29,613 bases of DNA, from assembly GCA_900553555.1 (NCBI GenBank), contig USEG01000001.1, forward strand, positions 1 through 29,613. Reading direction: 5' to 3'. Of the stretch, positions 18,771 through 26,397 are shown piece after piece. The stretch's first letter is position 1, and each line of letters begins with the position of its first letter. This DNA is from an uncultured Clostridia bacterium (GTDB taxonomy: Bacteria > Bacillota > Clostridia > Christensenellales > Pumilibacteraceae). The notes under the pieces were generated by a model. The model saw only the letters and a program-made list of their open reading frames with translations. It searched no databases and was not told the DNA's origin. The position numbers and the translations under genes were made by a program.

Positions 18771-21593
18771 ATGAAAAGGGTGTTTTGTAAATTTTTATTT
18801 GTTGTTTTGCTTGCGGGCAGTCTGTTGGCGTTTGCCGCCTGCGACAATAGTTGCAACTGTCATACTCATGATTTGAGTATTGTAGAGACGGTTGTGGAAC
18901 CTACATGCATTTCGCAAGGCGTAATAAAGCGCAGGTGCTCGCAGTGTGATTATTATGAGACGGCGCTGACGGATAGGACGCAGCATGAGTTTACGGTAAC
19001 CGATACTGTCGAGTCCACTTGCACCGCATCAGGTTTTATGACAAAGAAATGTTCGATTTGCGGGACGTCCGAAGTTGAATATATACCCGTAAAACAACAT
19101 GAATTTACAGTCGAAAACGTGTCTGCGACTTGCTATAATCGCGGCTACAAAATACAAAGATGTTCGGTATGCGGATTTGCCGAAATAGAATATACGACGC
19201 AGCAGCCTTTGGCACATGATTATGTATTTGACTCCAGGTTGCATGTCCAGTGCGGTCAGCCTTTCGTGGATGTGTACAAGTGTTCGGCGTGCGGATCAAT
19301 CGAACATCGCGATTCCGATATTATCGCACAACATGTTTTTAATATCGAAAAGAAGGAGTCCACTTGCGTCGCTGCCGGTTACGAGATAAAAACGTGCGTA
19401 TATTGCGATTATTCCAGCCGCGTCGATTTGCCGCTTTCCGGACATAATTTTAAGACGGAAAGTCAAAGTGCGACCTGCTGCGAGAAAGGCGTTATCTATA
19501 AGTTCTGCACAAATGAGGGCTGCGGCTATATGCAAGAGGAGGCCGTTCTCGATTATGCCGCTCATTCCATGAAAATCGTCGTTGACGGCGCCGAGAGATT
19601 TGTTTACAGCCGCGACGGAATAAATATTTATTCCGATCCGGATTGTCATAATCTTATTTCCACCGCCAAATGCAACGTTTTTGCGGACGGAATGCATTTT
19701 CTGTGCGTTTTACATGAAAAATGCGGAATGAGCGTCGAGGCGGAAGCTCATACGCTTGTACAGCGCGATACCGCCACTTGCGAAGAGGCCGGCGAAACAA
19801 CTATGGTGTGCATAAAGTGCGGTTATCAGTCGGAAGGCGAGTACAGTCCGCCGAAGGGACACAATGACTCCGGCGTAAAATACTTTTGTATGACGGATGA
19901 CGCTTTAACGCGCGAATATCACAACAGCGGCGGCGATCCCAACGTTTCTATTTGTTATAGGTGCTCGGATTGCGGTAAATATATTCCGGCAGTACCGCAT
20001 ACGCCTAATATTTCCTCGGAGCAGGTGACATGTTTAAATCCGCAGTATTGTACCGTTTGCGGCAGCGTTATGTTGAGCAAAGAGCACGTTGCGCCCCAAT
20101 TGACCTGCGTCAGCACGCACGGCGACGAGTTTTATTATTGTGCGTCCTGCGGTGAATGGCCAATGGGTAAGCTGACTGCCCACCAATACGAGATTGTCGA
20201 CGAAGAGCCTGCGACATGCGTTGATGACAAAGTATGCTATTACGAGTGCCCGTGCGGAGATAGGCGCCGGGAAGTTGTCGCCGGTACCAGACTGGGACAT
20301 GCGGCGCCCGGCGGCGTATATCCTTGCGTTACGGACAGCGCTTTAAGCAGTGAATATTATAATATGTTCGGTGAAAGAAAGGATATTGCCTATAAATGTT
20401 TCAGATGCGGCGAATATATTGAGACGATACCGCATCAATTGAATTGCGGGCCCGAAGAGGTGACGTGTCTTAACGATCAGCATTGTTTGCTGTGCGGCAC
20501 GGTTTTTATGTCCAAACCGCATGAAGCGCCGGAATTTACTTGCGTCAGCTCGCATGGCGACGGTTATTATTACTGCAAAAACTGTAATCAAGTCCCGATG
20601 GGCGAACTTACAGAACATAATTTCAATATAGAAAAGGACAGATTTGGCGCAACTTGCAAGGAAAATGCGCGCGTATATTTCCGTTGTGTCTGCGGTACGC
20701 TAAACCCGGACGGCTATGAAGAGATTGCGGGGACAAGACTCGGGCACATGCTGCCAAATCTTACCAGAACGGCGCGTTCTAATTGTCTTCTTGGTCACAT
20801 AGTTCATTTTGATACATTAAAATGCATGCATGACGGATGTGATTTTGACCTGACGGCGCTTGCCGACGAAAACGGAGATATATATTGTCTGGATATAAAC
20901 AATTATTTGTACGATAACGGCTATGCCGACGACTATTTGACGGACGAGAAGACAGGATTGGCGTCCAATCGCATGGTAATAACAATGCTTAGTTGTTGTG
21001 AGAGCACCGGATACAGGTTTATCCCCTCCCAACACGAACTATCTTCCGACCCCGTCTCAAGAGAAGATGAAATAGTAAACGGTACATTATATAAATACAT
21101 TCCGTCTACTTGCGCCACAAAGGGAAGCGCCTTGTTTATCTGCGAAAAATGCGGCGAATATGTCTATATCGAACATGAACTGCCGCTCAATCCGCTTGTA
21201 CATGAGGGCGAATTGTTGTACTGCAACGAGCATTGCCCGGCGTGCGCACCCGAAGACGGAGACTGTATGTTTGCTTTTGAAATTCTCGTATATCGCAGCA
21301 GCGGAGAAGAAGCGACGGAAAACGGCTTGAAAAAATCGGCGGTTTACGGCATGGCGTTTATGAGTCAAAAAAACAGAATGACGCAAGAGAAGGACAGTGC
21401 TACCGGACAAATATATTACCGCCTGACGGATGAGTTTATAGCCGAATTGACAAGTGCAAACGGCCCGTGCTTTAAGACGGCGGCGGGAGCCGGTTCGCAG
21501 GATTATAACGATCTGTTTGATTGGAGCAGCGTAAGATTGTATAAAAATCAGTTTAATTCCATAAAGATTTATATCTTGGGCGCAAACACATAA
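18771..21593 (+). CDS. Large cysteine-rich CxxC-repeat lipoprotein
   Basis: This 940-residue protein starts with a lipoprotein signal peptide (MKRVFCKFLFVVLL, then LLAFAAC with the lipidated cysteine at C24), so it should be anchored outside the membrane. The rest is built of modules of roughly 35-40 residues with the pattern (A/S)TC....G...(R/K)C..CG......H, seen at about 45-72, 83-110, 120-149, 198-224, 235-262 and 336-363. They resemble the CxxCG and HxF modules in large surface proteins of gut Clostridia and suggest metal binding or disulfides. Residues 364-510 and 510-659 are two longer copies of one unit. After about 830 the cysteines stop and a different C-terminal domain follows. No enzyme motif is seen and the function is unknown. 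The ribosome binding site is weak. Confidence 0.85.
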   Translation: MKRVFCKFLFVVLLAGSLLAFAACDNSCNCHTHDLSIVETVVEPTCISQGVIKRRCSQCDYYETALTDRTQHEFTVTDTVESTCTASGFMTKKCSICGTSEVEYIPVKQHEFTVENVSATCYNRGYKIQRCSVCGFAEIEYTTQQPLAHDYVFDSRLHVQCGQPFVDVYKCSACGSIEHRDSDIIAQHVFNIEKKESTCVAAGYEIKTCVYCDYSSRVDLPLSGHNFKTESQSATCCEKGVIYKFCTNEGCGYMQEEAVLDYAAHSMKIVVDGAERFVYSRDGINIYSDPDCHNLISTAKCNVFADGMHFLCVLHEKCGMSVEAEAHTLVQRDTATCEEAGETTMVCIKCGYQSEGEYSPPKGHNDSGVKYFCMTDDALTREYHNSGGDPNVSICYRCSDCGKYIPAVPHTPNISSEQVTCLNPQYCTVCGSVMLSKEHVAPQLTCVSTHGDEFYYCASCGEWPMGKLTAHQYEIVDEEPATCVDDKVCYYECPCGDRRREVVAGTRLGHAAPGGVYPCVTDSALSSEYYNMFGERKDIAYKCFRCGEYIETIPHQLNCGPEEVTCLNDQHCLLCGTVFMSKPHEAPEFTCVSSHGDGYYYCKNCNQVPMGELTEHNFNIEKDRFGATCKENARVYFRCVCGTLNPDGYEEIAGTRLGHMLPNLTRTARSNCLLGHIVHFDTLKCMHDGCDFDLTALADENGDIYCLDINNYLYDNGYADDYLTDEKTGLASNRMVITMLSCCESTGYRFIPSQHELSSDPVSREDEIVNGTLYKYIPSTCATKGSALFICEKCGEYVYIEHELPLNPLVHEGELLYCNEHCPACAPEDGDCMFAFEILVYRSSGEEATENGLKKSAVYGMAFMSQKNRMTQEKDSATGQIYYRLTDEFIAELTSANGPCFKTAAGAGSQDYNDLFDWSSVRLYKNQFNSIKIYILGANT
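19860..20747 (+). repeat. Tandem internal duplication of about 147 codons in the lipoprotein gene
   Basis: Two consecutive units, 19860-20297 and 20298-20747, encode matching strings: CMTDDALTREYHN versus CVTDSALSSEYYN, EQVTCLNPQYCTVCGSVMLSK versus EEVTCLNDQHCLLCGTVFMSK (given here at most 21 codons apart in register), TCVSTHGDEFYYC versus TCVSSHGDGYYYC, and AGTRLGH closing both. The nucleotide sequences have diverged, so the duplication is not recent. Confidence 0.85.
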
Positions 21594-21612
21594 AATTGAC
21601 ATAATTTGTAAA

Positions 21613-21641
21613 GCATAATGTTTAAAAGAGGGCAAAAAATA
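21613..21641 (+). promoter_or_regulatory. Candidate forespore-type promoter for spoIVB
   Basis: GCATA (21613-21617), 17 bases and AAAAATA (21635-21641) resemble sigma-F/sigma-G boxes (GNATA and CATNNTA type). The same two boxes at the same spacing precede the dacF-type gene. The -10 box ends only five bases before the spoIVB ATG. Confidence 0.4.
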
Positions 21642-21646
21642 TTAGT

Positions 21647-22645
21647 ATGATATCAAGTTGCCCTAAGAAAAAATATTTTATAGCATTACTGCTTGTTTTT
21701 GTTTTATTTAGTATTATTCTGTCGCCTGTCACGGCATTTGCCGAAGAAACCGAGTTTGTTTATATAGGCGGGGATATTATAGGTTTCGAGGCCCGGCTTA
21801 ACGGCGTATTGGTGACGGAGACGGGATATGCTGCCGTGGGAAATTGGCAAGTGGCGTCCGCTCTCAAAAAAGGCGACATAATCAGGCAGATAGAGGGCGA
21901 AAACGTCGAAAATGCAGAAGATATAGCTCAAATTTTAGATAAATTTCACGATAAAGAAAGCGTCACAGTTGTGGTTGAACGCAACGGAGTTTTATCTGAA
22001 GAAAAAGTGTGTGTGTTTTACGACGCGGTTCGCAATAAGCGCATGTTCGGAGTGGAGGCCAAAGACAGTGTTTGCGGGCTGGGAACCATAACTTTTACAA
22101 CCGCTACGGGAGAATTTTATGGACTGGGACATGAAGTGGTGGATTTTGATACCGGCTATAATGTTATAAGCGACCGCGGTACGCTTTATTCGGCGGCCGT
22201 AACAGGAATTGTTCGAGGGAAAAAAGGAGCAGCCGGAGCAATAAAAGGATGTTTGACATCCAAAAAAATGGGCATGATAGACCGCTGCGGTAAATTCGGC
22301 ATAAAGGGGCGGATGATAGACGATTATTATGGCAATGACTCGTTTAGGTTGGGTGGTAAAGCCGACGCAACCATGGGGAATGCAAAGATTTGTTCGGCCG
22401 TAAGCGGAAAAAAAGAGTATTACGATATCAAGATAGTCAAAACATACAGACAAACCAGCAAAAAAGACAAGAGCATGATAATAAAAGTCGTAGACAGCCG
22501 CCTTTTAGATTTGACGGGCGGTATTATACAGGGGATGAGCGGCAGTCCTATTGTGCAAAACGGCATCATAGTAGGGGCCGTTACCCACGTGTTTACAGGC
22601 GATCCCACAATGGGATATGGAGTTTATGCCGATTGGCAGCGTTAA
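21647..22645 (+). CDS. spoIVB: SpoIVB-type sporulation serine peptidase
   Basis: In Bacillus, SpoIVB is secreted from the forespore and triggers processing of pro-sigma-K by cleaving SpoIVFA. This 332-residue protein has an N-terminal signal segment (residues 8-31), a PDZ domain (about 40-115, with ALKKGDIIRQIEGENV) and the SpoIVB peptidase domain. By alignment with the Bacillus triad, the catalytic residues are H162 in YGLGHEV, D283 in VVDSRLL and S298 in GMSGSP; TGGIIQGMSGSPIVQNG is diagnostic. The protein is shorter than Bacillus SpoIVB (about 425) and ends abruptly after MGYGVYADWQR, a few residues earlier than homologues. It lies directly before a Spo0A-like gene, the usual spoIVB-spo0A order. 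No Shine-Dalgarno site is at normal distance. Confidence 0.93.
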   Translation: MISSCPKKKYFIALLLVFVLFSIILSPVTAFAEETEFVYIGGDIIGFEARLNGVLVTETGYAAVGNWQVASALKKGDIIRQIEGENVENAEDIAQILDKFHDKESVTVVVERNGVLSEEKVCVFYDAVRNKRMFGVEAKDSVCGLGTITFTTATGEFYGLGHEVVDFDTGYNVISDRGTLYSAAVTGIVRGKKGAAGAIKGCLTSKKMGMIDRCGKFGIKGRMIDDYYGNDSFRLGGKADATMGNAKICSAVSGKKEYYDIKIVKTYRQTSKKDKSMIIKVVDSRLLDLTGGIIQGMSGSPIVQNGIIVGAVTHVFTGDPTMGYGVYADWQR

Positions 22646-22696
22646 AAACGGACAAATTACGATGAATTATATTAAAAACGGCACTAATTATTGTTG

Positions 22697-22702
22697 TATA
22701 AT
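22697..22702 (+). promoter_or_regulatory. Candidate -10 box for the Spo0A-like gene
   Basis: A perfect TATAAT ends six bases before ATG 22709. No good -35 box lies 16-18 bases upstream. If used, transcription would start at about the A of the ATG, giving a leaderless message, which matches the lack of a ribosome binding site. Confidence 0.35.
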
Positions 22703-22708
22703 GGTGCT

Positions 22709-23029
22709 ATGTTACAAGACGACATAAAAAAAGCGTTGATATGCCATCATATTTTTCCCAATAAAAAAGGCTATAAATATCTTTTGTATGTAATGGAGTA
22801 CGCGATCGAAGGCTGCGGTAAAACTTTATCCGAGATATACGTTTTAGTTGCCGAAAAATGCGGCGTAAAGCCCAATTCTGTTGAAAAATGCATTTCCGAT
22901 TCCATTGAAAGCAGTTTCGACAATGCGTTTGTTGCGGAAAAATACGGTTTTCTTGCGTCAGCCGATAACGGCAAAATTACAAACAAAAGATTTGTACAAA
23001 TTTTGATTGATGAAATACATAATAAATAA
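22709..23029 (+). CDS. Stand-alone Spo0A C-terminal (effector) domain protein
   Basis: Spo0A is the master response regulator of sporulation: a receiver domain plus a DNA-binding effector domain. This 106-residue protein matches only the effector domain: HHIFPNKKGYKYLLYVMEYAI corresponds to the HELGVPAHIKGYxYLREAI region, then SEIYVLVAEKCGVKPNSVEKC to the helix-turn-helix, and a C-terminal ITNKRFVQILIDEI to KPTNSEFIAMVADKL. There is no receiver: spoIVB ends 63 bases upstream. The recognition helix (about residues 55-69) reads NSVEKCISDSIE where Bacillus has SRVERAIRHAIE, so most basic residues are gone. ATG 22709 is chosen over an in-frame TTG at 22691. Position after spoIVB supports descent from spo0A; its activity is unknown. 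Confidence 0.82.
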   Translation: MLQDDIKKALICHHIFPNKKGYKYLLYVMEYAIEGCGKTLSEIYVLVAEKCGVKPNSVEKCISDSIESSFDNAFVAEKYGFLASADNGKITNKRFVQILIDEIHNK

Positions 23030-23065
23030 AAGCTGTTCATAAAGTATTATATGAGCAGCTTTTTT
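23028..23065 (+). terminator. Intrinsic terminator after the Spo0A-like gene
   Basis: AAAAGCTGTTCAT (23028-23040) pairs with ATGAGCAGCTTTT (23051-23063) over 13 positions with one G-U wobble, around a ten-base loop, and T residues run to 23065. The 3' arm contains the first possible ATG of the next gene. Confidence 0.85.
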
Positions 23066-23623
23066 CAAAATATTATGTCAGACATAATACATGATTTTCG
23101 TAAAAATCGCGATAAAAACTATCTTTTTGGGATAATTTTTGCTATATGTATATTAATAGGCATATGCTTGGCGTTGCATGAAACTGCAAATCCATATTAT
23201 AAGACCGGGTTGTTTACGGGGGTGGTGATAGGTCTTCGTGAAGGGTACGGCTATTTTATTATGCTTGTATTATGGAATGCTCTGACGTTTATAACGCTGT
23301 TTCTCGCTACCGGCAATTACAATTTATTGCGGTTTTGGCCTTTGTTGCTGGGCTTGCGGCTGGTAGTAAAAATAAGCGATATTGTTTGCGCACTTAAATT
23401 TTTCTTTTTTTCCTGCTGTTTCGCCGCTATTTTGACGCTTATAATAGAATTGCTTATTGTGGTTCTGTTTTATTGCATCTATTTAGACCTCTTTACAAAG
23501 TCCGTAAATATCTTTTTCAACGGAGATAGAACGCTTATAAAGGAGGTCGCTTTACCCGTCGCAATAGCTGTCATCGCGTTGACGGTATTGCAGTCGATAA
23601 TATCGGCTACTCTTTTATTTTGA
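23051..23623 (+). CDS. SpoIIM-like polytopic membrane protein
   Basis: This protein of up to 190 residues has a short polar N-terminus (FRKNRDKNY), a first membrane helix (about 25-43) and four further hydrophobic stretches (about 72-92, 95-112, 120-150, 168-188). The topology, size and sporulation neighbours resemble SpoIIM, part of the engulfment machinery with SpoIID and SpoIIP, but I see no decisive motif, so this is tentative. The start is uncertain. ATG 23051 lies in the 3' arm of the previous gene's terminator; the only other ATG, 23075, lies in the palindrome at 23071-23089. Neither has a ribosome binding site, and no other ATG, GTG or TTG precedes the first helix. Confidence 0.65.
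   Translation: MSSFFQNIMSDIIHDFRKNRDKNYLFGIIFAICILIGICLALHETANPYYKTGLFTGVVIGLREGYGYFIMLVLWNALTFITLFLATGNYNLLRFWPLLLGLRLVVKISDIVCALKFFFFSCCFAAILTLIIELLIVVLFYCIYLDLFTKSVNIFFNGDRTLIKEVALPVAIAVIALTVLQSIISATLLF
23071..23089. repeat. Palindrome copy 3, perfect, inside the SpoIIM-like gene
   Basis: TATTATGTCAGACATAATA is a perfect 19-base palindrome centred on A23080. It overlaps the second possible start codon (ATG 23075) of the SpoIIM-like gene and would be read as part of NIMSDII. It is the least diverged copy of the family. Confidence 0.8.
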
Positions 23624-23631
23624 ATATGTTC

Positions 23632-23660
23632 GCATAAAGTGCTGAAATTTGCAAAAAATA
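23632..23660 (+). promoter_or_regulatory. Candidate forespore-type promoter for dacF
   Basis: GCATA (23632-23636), 17 bases ending GCA and AAAAATA (23654-23660), identical in boxes and spacing to the site before spoIVB. The expected start near 23667 keeps the ribosome binding site (AAGGAG) on the message. In Bacillus, dacF is transcribed in the forespore. Confidence 0.4.
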
Positions 23661-23679
23661 AAGGCAAAGGAGCTTAATT

Positions 23680-24840
23680 ATGAAAAAGAAGATTTTAATT
23701 GCCTTTATTGCGTTTGTTATAACCGCCTGTACAATTATTTCCTCATCTGTTGTATCGGTAAAGGCGGACAGTTCTCCGATGTCAGTAAATGCCAAATCGT
23801 ATCTCATAACGGATTTTGACATGACTACCGAAATAGCGTCGAATGAAAAGGATAAGCGTTTGCCTATTGCCAGTATGGTCAAAATTATGACGCTCGATCT
23901 TATTTTTGACAGCATAGACGAGGGAAAGCTGTCGCTTGAAGATGAAATTCAGGTCAGCGAAAATGCGAATTCCATGGGCGGCTCTCAAGCTTATCTGGAC
24001 GCCGGAGCAAGTTATAAAGCCGAAGAACTTATTAAAAGCATTATAGTTGCTTCGGCAAACGATTCATGTGTAGCTATGGCGGAGCATTTGGCCGGCAGCG
24101 TTGATGCCTTTGTTGCGCTCATGAACCAAAAGGCGCAATTGCTTGAAATGCATGACACTCATTTTGTAAATTGCACCGGATTGCCCGCTCCCAATGAATA
24201 TTCGACAGCCGCCGACGTCTTGAAGATGACGCGCGATCTTATGACGCATGAACGTTTTTTCGATTATTCGGGTATATGGACGTTTGATTTTCTGCATCCG
24301 AGCGGACGAGTCACAACGCTTACCAATACAAATAAGCTGTCACGTTTTTACAACGGATGCGACGGCGGAAAGACGGGATATACTTCCGAGGCGCTTTCCT
24401 GTTTAAGCGCGACGGCAAAGCGCGGAGACACGCGTTTGCTGTGCGTAGTTATAGGAGCGCCTTCCTCCAAAATACGAAATGCGGAAGTTACGAAATTGTT
24501 TAATTACGGCTTTGCAAACTTTGAAAACAAAAAGATCTTTTCGTTTGACGATGCGAAAAATACCGTTTCAGAGGTAATAAACGGCAAGCCTTCGCACATA
24601 AAAGTCGTCCCGGAGTGTGAGATATATAGATTCGGAGCGAGAAATGTCCATAGCGGCGCCATTGACGTGCGCTTTGTGCCCGGCACTGTTGAAGCTCCCG
24701 TTGCGGTCGGCGATGTGGTGGGAAAATTTGAAGTTTATGAAAACGGAGAACTATTAAAAAGCGTCAACGCATTGGCGTCCGAAGGCTGCGACCGCATGAG
24801 TTTTATGGATATAATAGGCGATATAGCAAAAAGATGGTAA
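23680..24840 (+). CDS. dacF: D-alanyl-D-alanine carboxypeptidase, DacF type
   Basis: This low-molecular-weight penicillin-binding protein trims the terminal D-alanine from peptidoglycan stem peptides. The active-site motifs are S65-MV-K68 (PIASMVK), S125-A-N127 and K231-TG (GGKTGYT). A signal segment covers residues 1-30; ITAC at 14-17 could also be read as a lipobox, but the hydrophobic stretch continues beyond it. A C-terminal beta-rich domain closes the 386-residue chain. An AAAGGAG ribosome binding site precedes the ATG. Neighbours in the sporulation block and the putative forespore promoter suggest a role in spore cortex or forespore wall, like Bacillus DacF. It ends at a bidirectional terminator. 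Confidence 0.9.
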   Translation: MKKKILIAFIAFVITACTIISSSVVSVKADSSPMSVNAKSYLITDFDMTTEIASNEKDKRLPIASMVKIMTLDLIFDSIDEGKLSLEDEIQVSENANSMGGSQAYLDAGASYKAEELIKSIIVASANDSCVAMAEHLAGSVDAFVALMNQKAQLLEMHDTHFVNCTGLPAPNEYSTAADVLKMTRDLMTHERFFDYSGIWTFDFLHPSGRVTTLTNTNKLSRFYNGCDGGKTGYTSEALSCLSATAKRGDTRLLCVVIGAPSSKIRNAEVTKLFNYGFANFENKKIFSFDDAKNTVSEVINGKPSHIKVVPECEIYRFGARNVHSGAIDVRFVPGTVEAPVAVGDVVGKFEVYENGELLKSVNALASEGCDRMSFMDIIGDIAKRW

Positions 24841-24853
24841 AAAAGTAATCGCA

Positions 24854-24896
24854 TAAAGTTAAAAGAAACGCTAAAAGGGCGTTTCTTTTAACTTTA
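24854..24896. terminator. Long perfect bidirectional terminator after dacF
   Basis: An 18-base-pair perfect stem (24854-24871 with 24879-24896) encloses the seven-base loop TAAAAGG. A- and T-rich outer arms supply a T-run on either strand. It separates the sporulation block from the next operon. Confidence 0.85.
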
Positions 24897-24902
24897 AATT
24901 GT

Positions 24903-24931
24903 TTGACGTAACGCTCAAAAAATGGTATAAT
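24903..24931 (+). promoter_or_regulatory. Strong promoter for the M50-scpAB operon
   Basis: TTGACG (24903-24908), a 17-base spacer and TATAAT (24926-24931) with an extended -10 TGG. The start near 24938 leaves a 20-base leader with GGAG (24948-24951) seven bases from the ATG. Confidence 0.8.
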
Positions 24932-24957
24932 TTTATAAATTTGTAGCGGAGTAAAAA

Positions 24958-25602
24958 ATGTTAGATTTCATAATAGATTTTTTGTTGATGTTTATCGTCG
25001 TCATCATTTCCATTGTGCTGCACGAATTGGCACATGGTTTTGTTGCACTTTTAAACGGCGATAAAACGGCAAAAGAGAGCGGAAGACTGACATTGAATCC
25101 GCTGGCTCATCTTGATTTATTGGGCTTATTAATGTTGTTTTTGTGTCGGTTTGGATATGCAAAACCCGTGCCGGTAAATCCCAACAATTTCAAAAACCGC
25201 AAGACGGGAATGATAACTGTGTCGCTTGCCGGTATAGTATTGAATTTGCTGCTGGCATTTATCTGCTATCCGTTTGTTTTGCTGCTTTATCCGTACCCCT
25301 ATATATATACGTTTTTTGTTTACATGGTGGTAATAAATCTAAATTTAGCCATTTTTAACTTTCTGCCGTTGTATCCTTTGGACGGCTATCGACTAGTGAA
25401 TTGCTTTGTGCCGTCGTCCAACAAAACCATGAGTTTTTTGCGCCAAAACAGCCGTTATATACTGCTGATATTGATCGCGTTGAGTTTTATAAGAGACGTC
25501 TTTTCTCTGCCTATTTATTTTGATCCGCTTTCGTGGTTAATTCAATGGATATCGGGGGGAATAATGCGGCTTTACAATCTTTTTTGGGGGATATTTATAT
25601 AA
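24958..25602 (+). CDS. Site-2 protease family (M50) membrane metalloprotease
   Basis: This 214-residue protein has the zinc motif HELAH at residues 22-26 inside the first hydrophobic segment and the second motif NFLPLYPLDGYRL, whose aspartate is the third ligand. It is hydrophobic through most of its length, with four to five spans. It belongs to the short M50 group found next to scpA in many Clostridia. It lacks the PDZ domain of RseP-type proteases and the CBS domain of some SpoIVFB forms. The substrate is unknown. It is first in the operon leading to scpA and scpB. Confidence 0.9.
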   Translation: MLDFIIDFLLMFIVVIISIVLHELAHGFVALLNGDKTAKESGRLTLNPLAHLDLLGLLMLFLCRFGYAKPVPVNPNNFKNRKTGMITVSLAGIVLNLLLAFICYPFVLLLYPYPYIYTFFVYMVVINLNLAIFNFLPLYPLDGYRLVNCFVPSSNKTMSFLRQNSRYILLILIALSFIRDVFSLPIYFDPLSWLIQWISGGIMRLYNLFWGIFI

Positions 25603-25611
25603 AAAGTCGGC

Positions 25612-26397
25612 ATGAAAGAAAAAGATGACATACAAAAATACATTGATTCGATAAGCGGAACAGATTTATACGACGCAGATTCGTTTAACGTCAAAATTGA
25701 TAATTTCGACGGACCTTTAGATTTATTGTGGTTTTTAATCAGGCGCTCCAAAATAGATGTTAACGATATTTTTGTATCCGATATTACTGAGCAATACTTA
25801 CAAAGCATTACCGATTTGAGTTCGCTTGACCTGGAAAAGGCAAGTGATTTCATAGAGATAGCTGCATGTTTGATAGAAATTAAATCAAAGGCCATGCTGC
25901 CAAAAATAGCGCCGCCACAGGAGGAAGAAGAAAGCCCCGAAAGAGAGCTTATCAGGCGTCTGGAAGAATACAGACTCTATAAGGAAGCCAGCGTCAAAAT
26001 GAAAGAACATGAAACGGTAGGTCTGCATTTCAGAGATCCGGACAGTCATGTAGGAAAGCCGCGTTTGGTGTTAAACGACATGAATATTTCCGGCTTGGTG
26101 GGCGCATTGCAAAAGCTGTTCGGAAAACTCGAGCAAAAAGCAAAAGACAATCAGACGAAAAGTATTCGCCGCGACAGGTTTACGGTGGAGGATAAAATAA
26201 ATCAGATAAAAGAAGTTTTTGCATTGAATGACGTCGTTAAGTTTGAAGATCTTTTTGACAGCGATTACAATAAAAGCGAGATAATAACGACTTTTCAGGC
26301 AATGCTCGAACTGCTTAAAGATCAATTTTTTACGGCGGAACAGGATCATCCGTTCGGAGAAATAATTTTGCACAGGAAGAAAGAAAATGATCAATAA
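25612..26397 (+). CDS. scpA: Segregation and condensation protein A (kleisin)
   Basis: ScpA bridges the SMC dimer heads in the bacterial condensin. The N-terminal NFDGPLDLLWFLIRRSKIDV and DITEQYLQSI are the kleisin signature. EIAACLIEIKSKAMLP and a C-terminal winged-helix region follow. The length of 261 residues is normal. No strong ribosome binding site is seen, so coupling to the M50 gene nine bases upstream is likely. It overlaps scpB by 11 bases. Confidence 0.95.
   Translation: MKEKDDIQKYIDSISGTDLYDADSFNVKIDNFDGPLDLLWFLIRRSKIDVNDIFVSDITEQYLQSITDLSSLDLEKASDFIEIAACLIEIKSKAMLPKIAPPQEEEESPERELIRRLEEYRLYKEASVKMKEHETVGLHFRDPDSHVGKPRLVLNDMNISGLVGALQKLFGKLEQKAKDNQTKSIRRDRFTVEDKINQIKEVFALNDVVKFEDLFDSDYNKSEIITTFQAMLELLKDQFFTAEQDHPFGEIILHRKKENDQ

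Noticed and set aside
24851..24880. GCATAAAGT like the dacF upstream box
   Set aside because: No matching AAAAATA lies 17 bases on, and the sequence is part of the terminator stem.
24958..25602. M50 protease as SpoIVFB, the partner of SpoIVB
   Set aside because: It has a strong vegetative promoter, belongs by context to the scpA-linked M50 group, and lies beyond a terminator from the sporulation genes.
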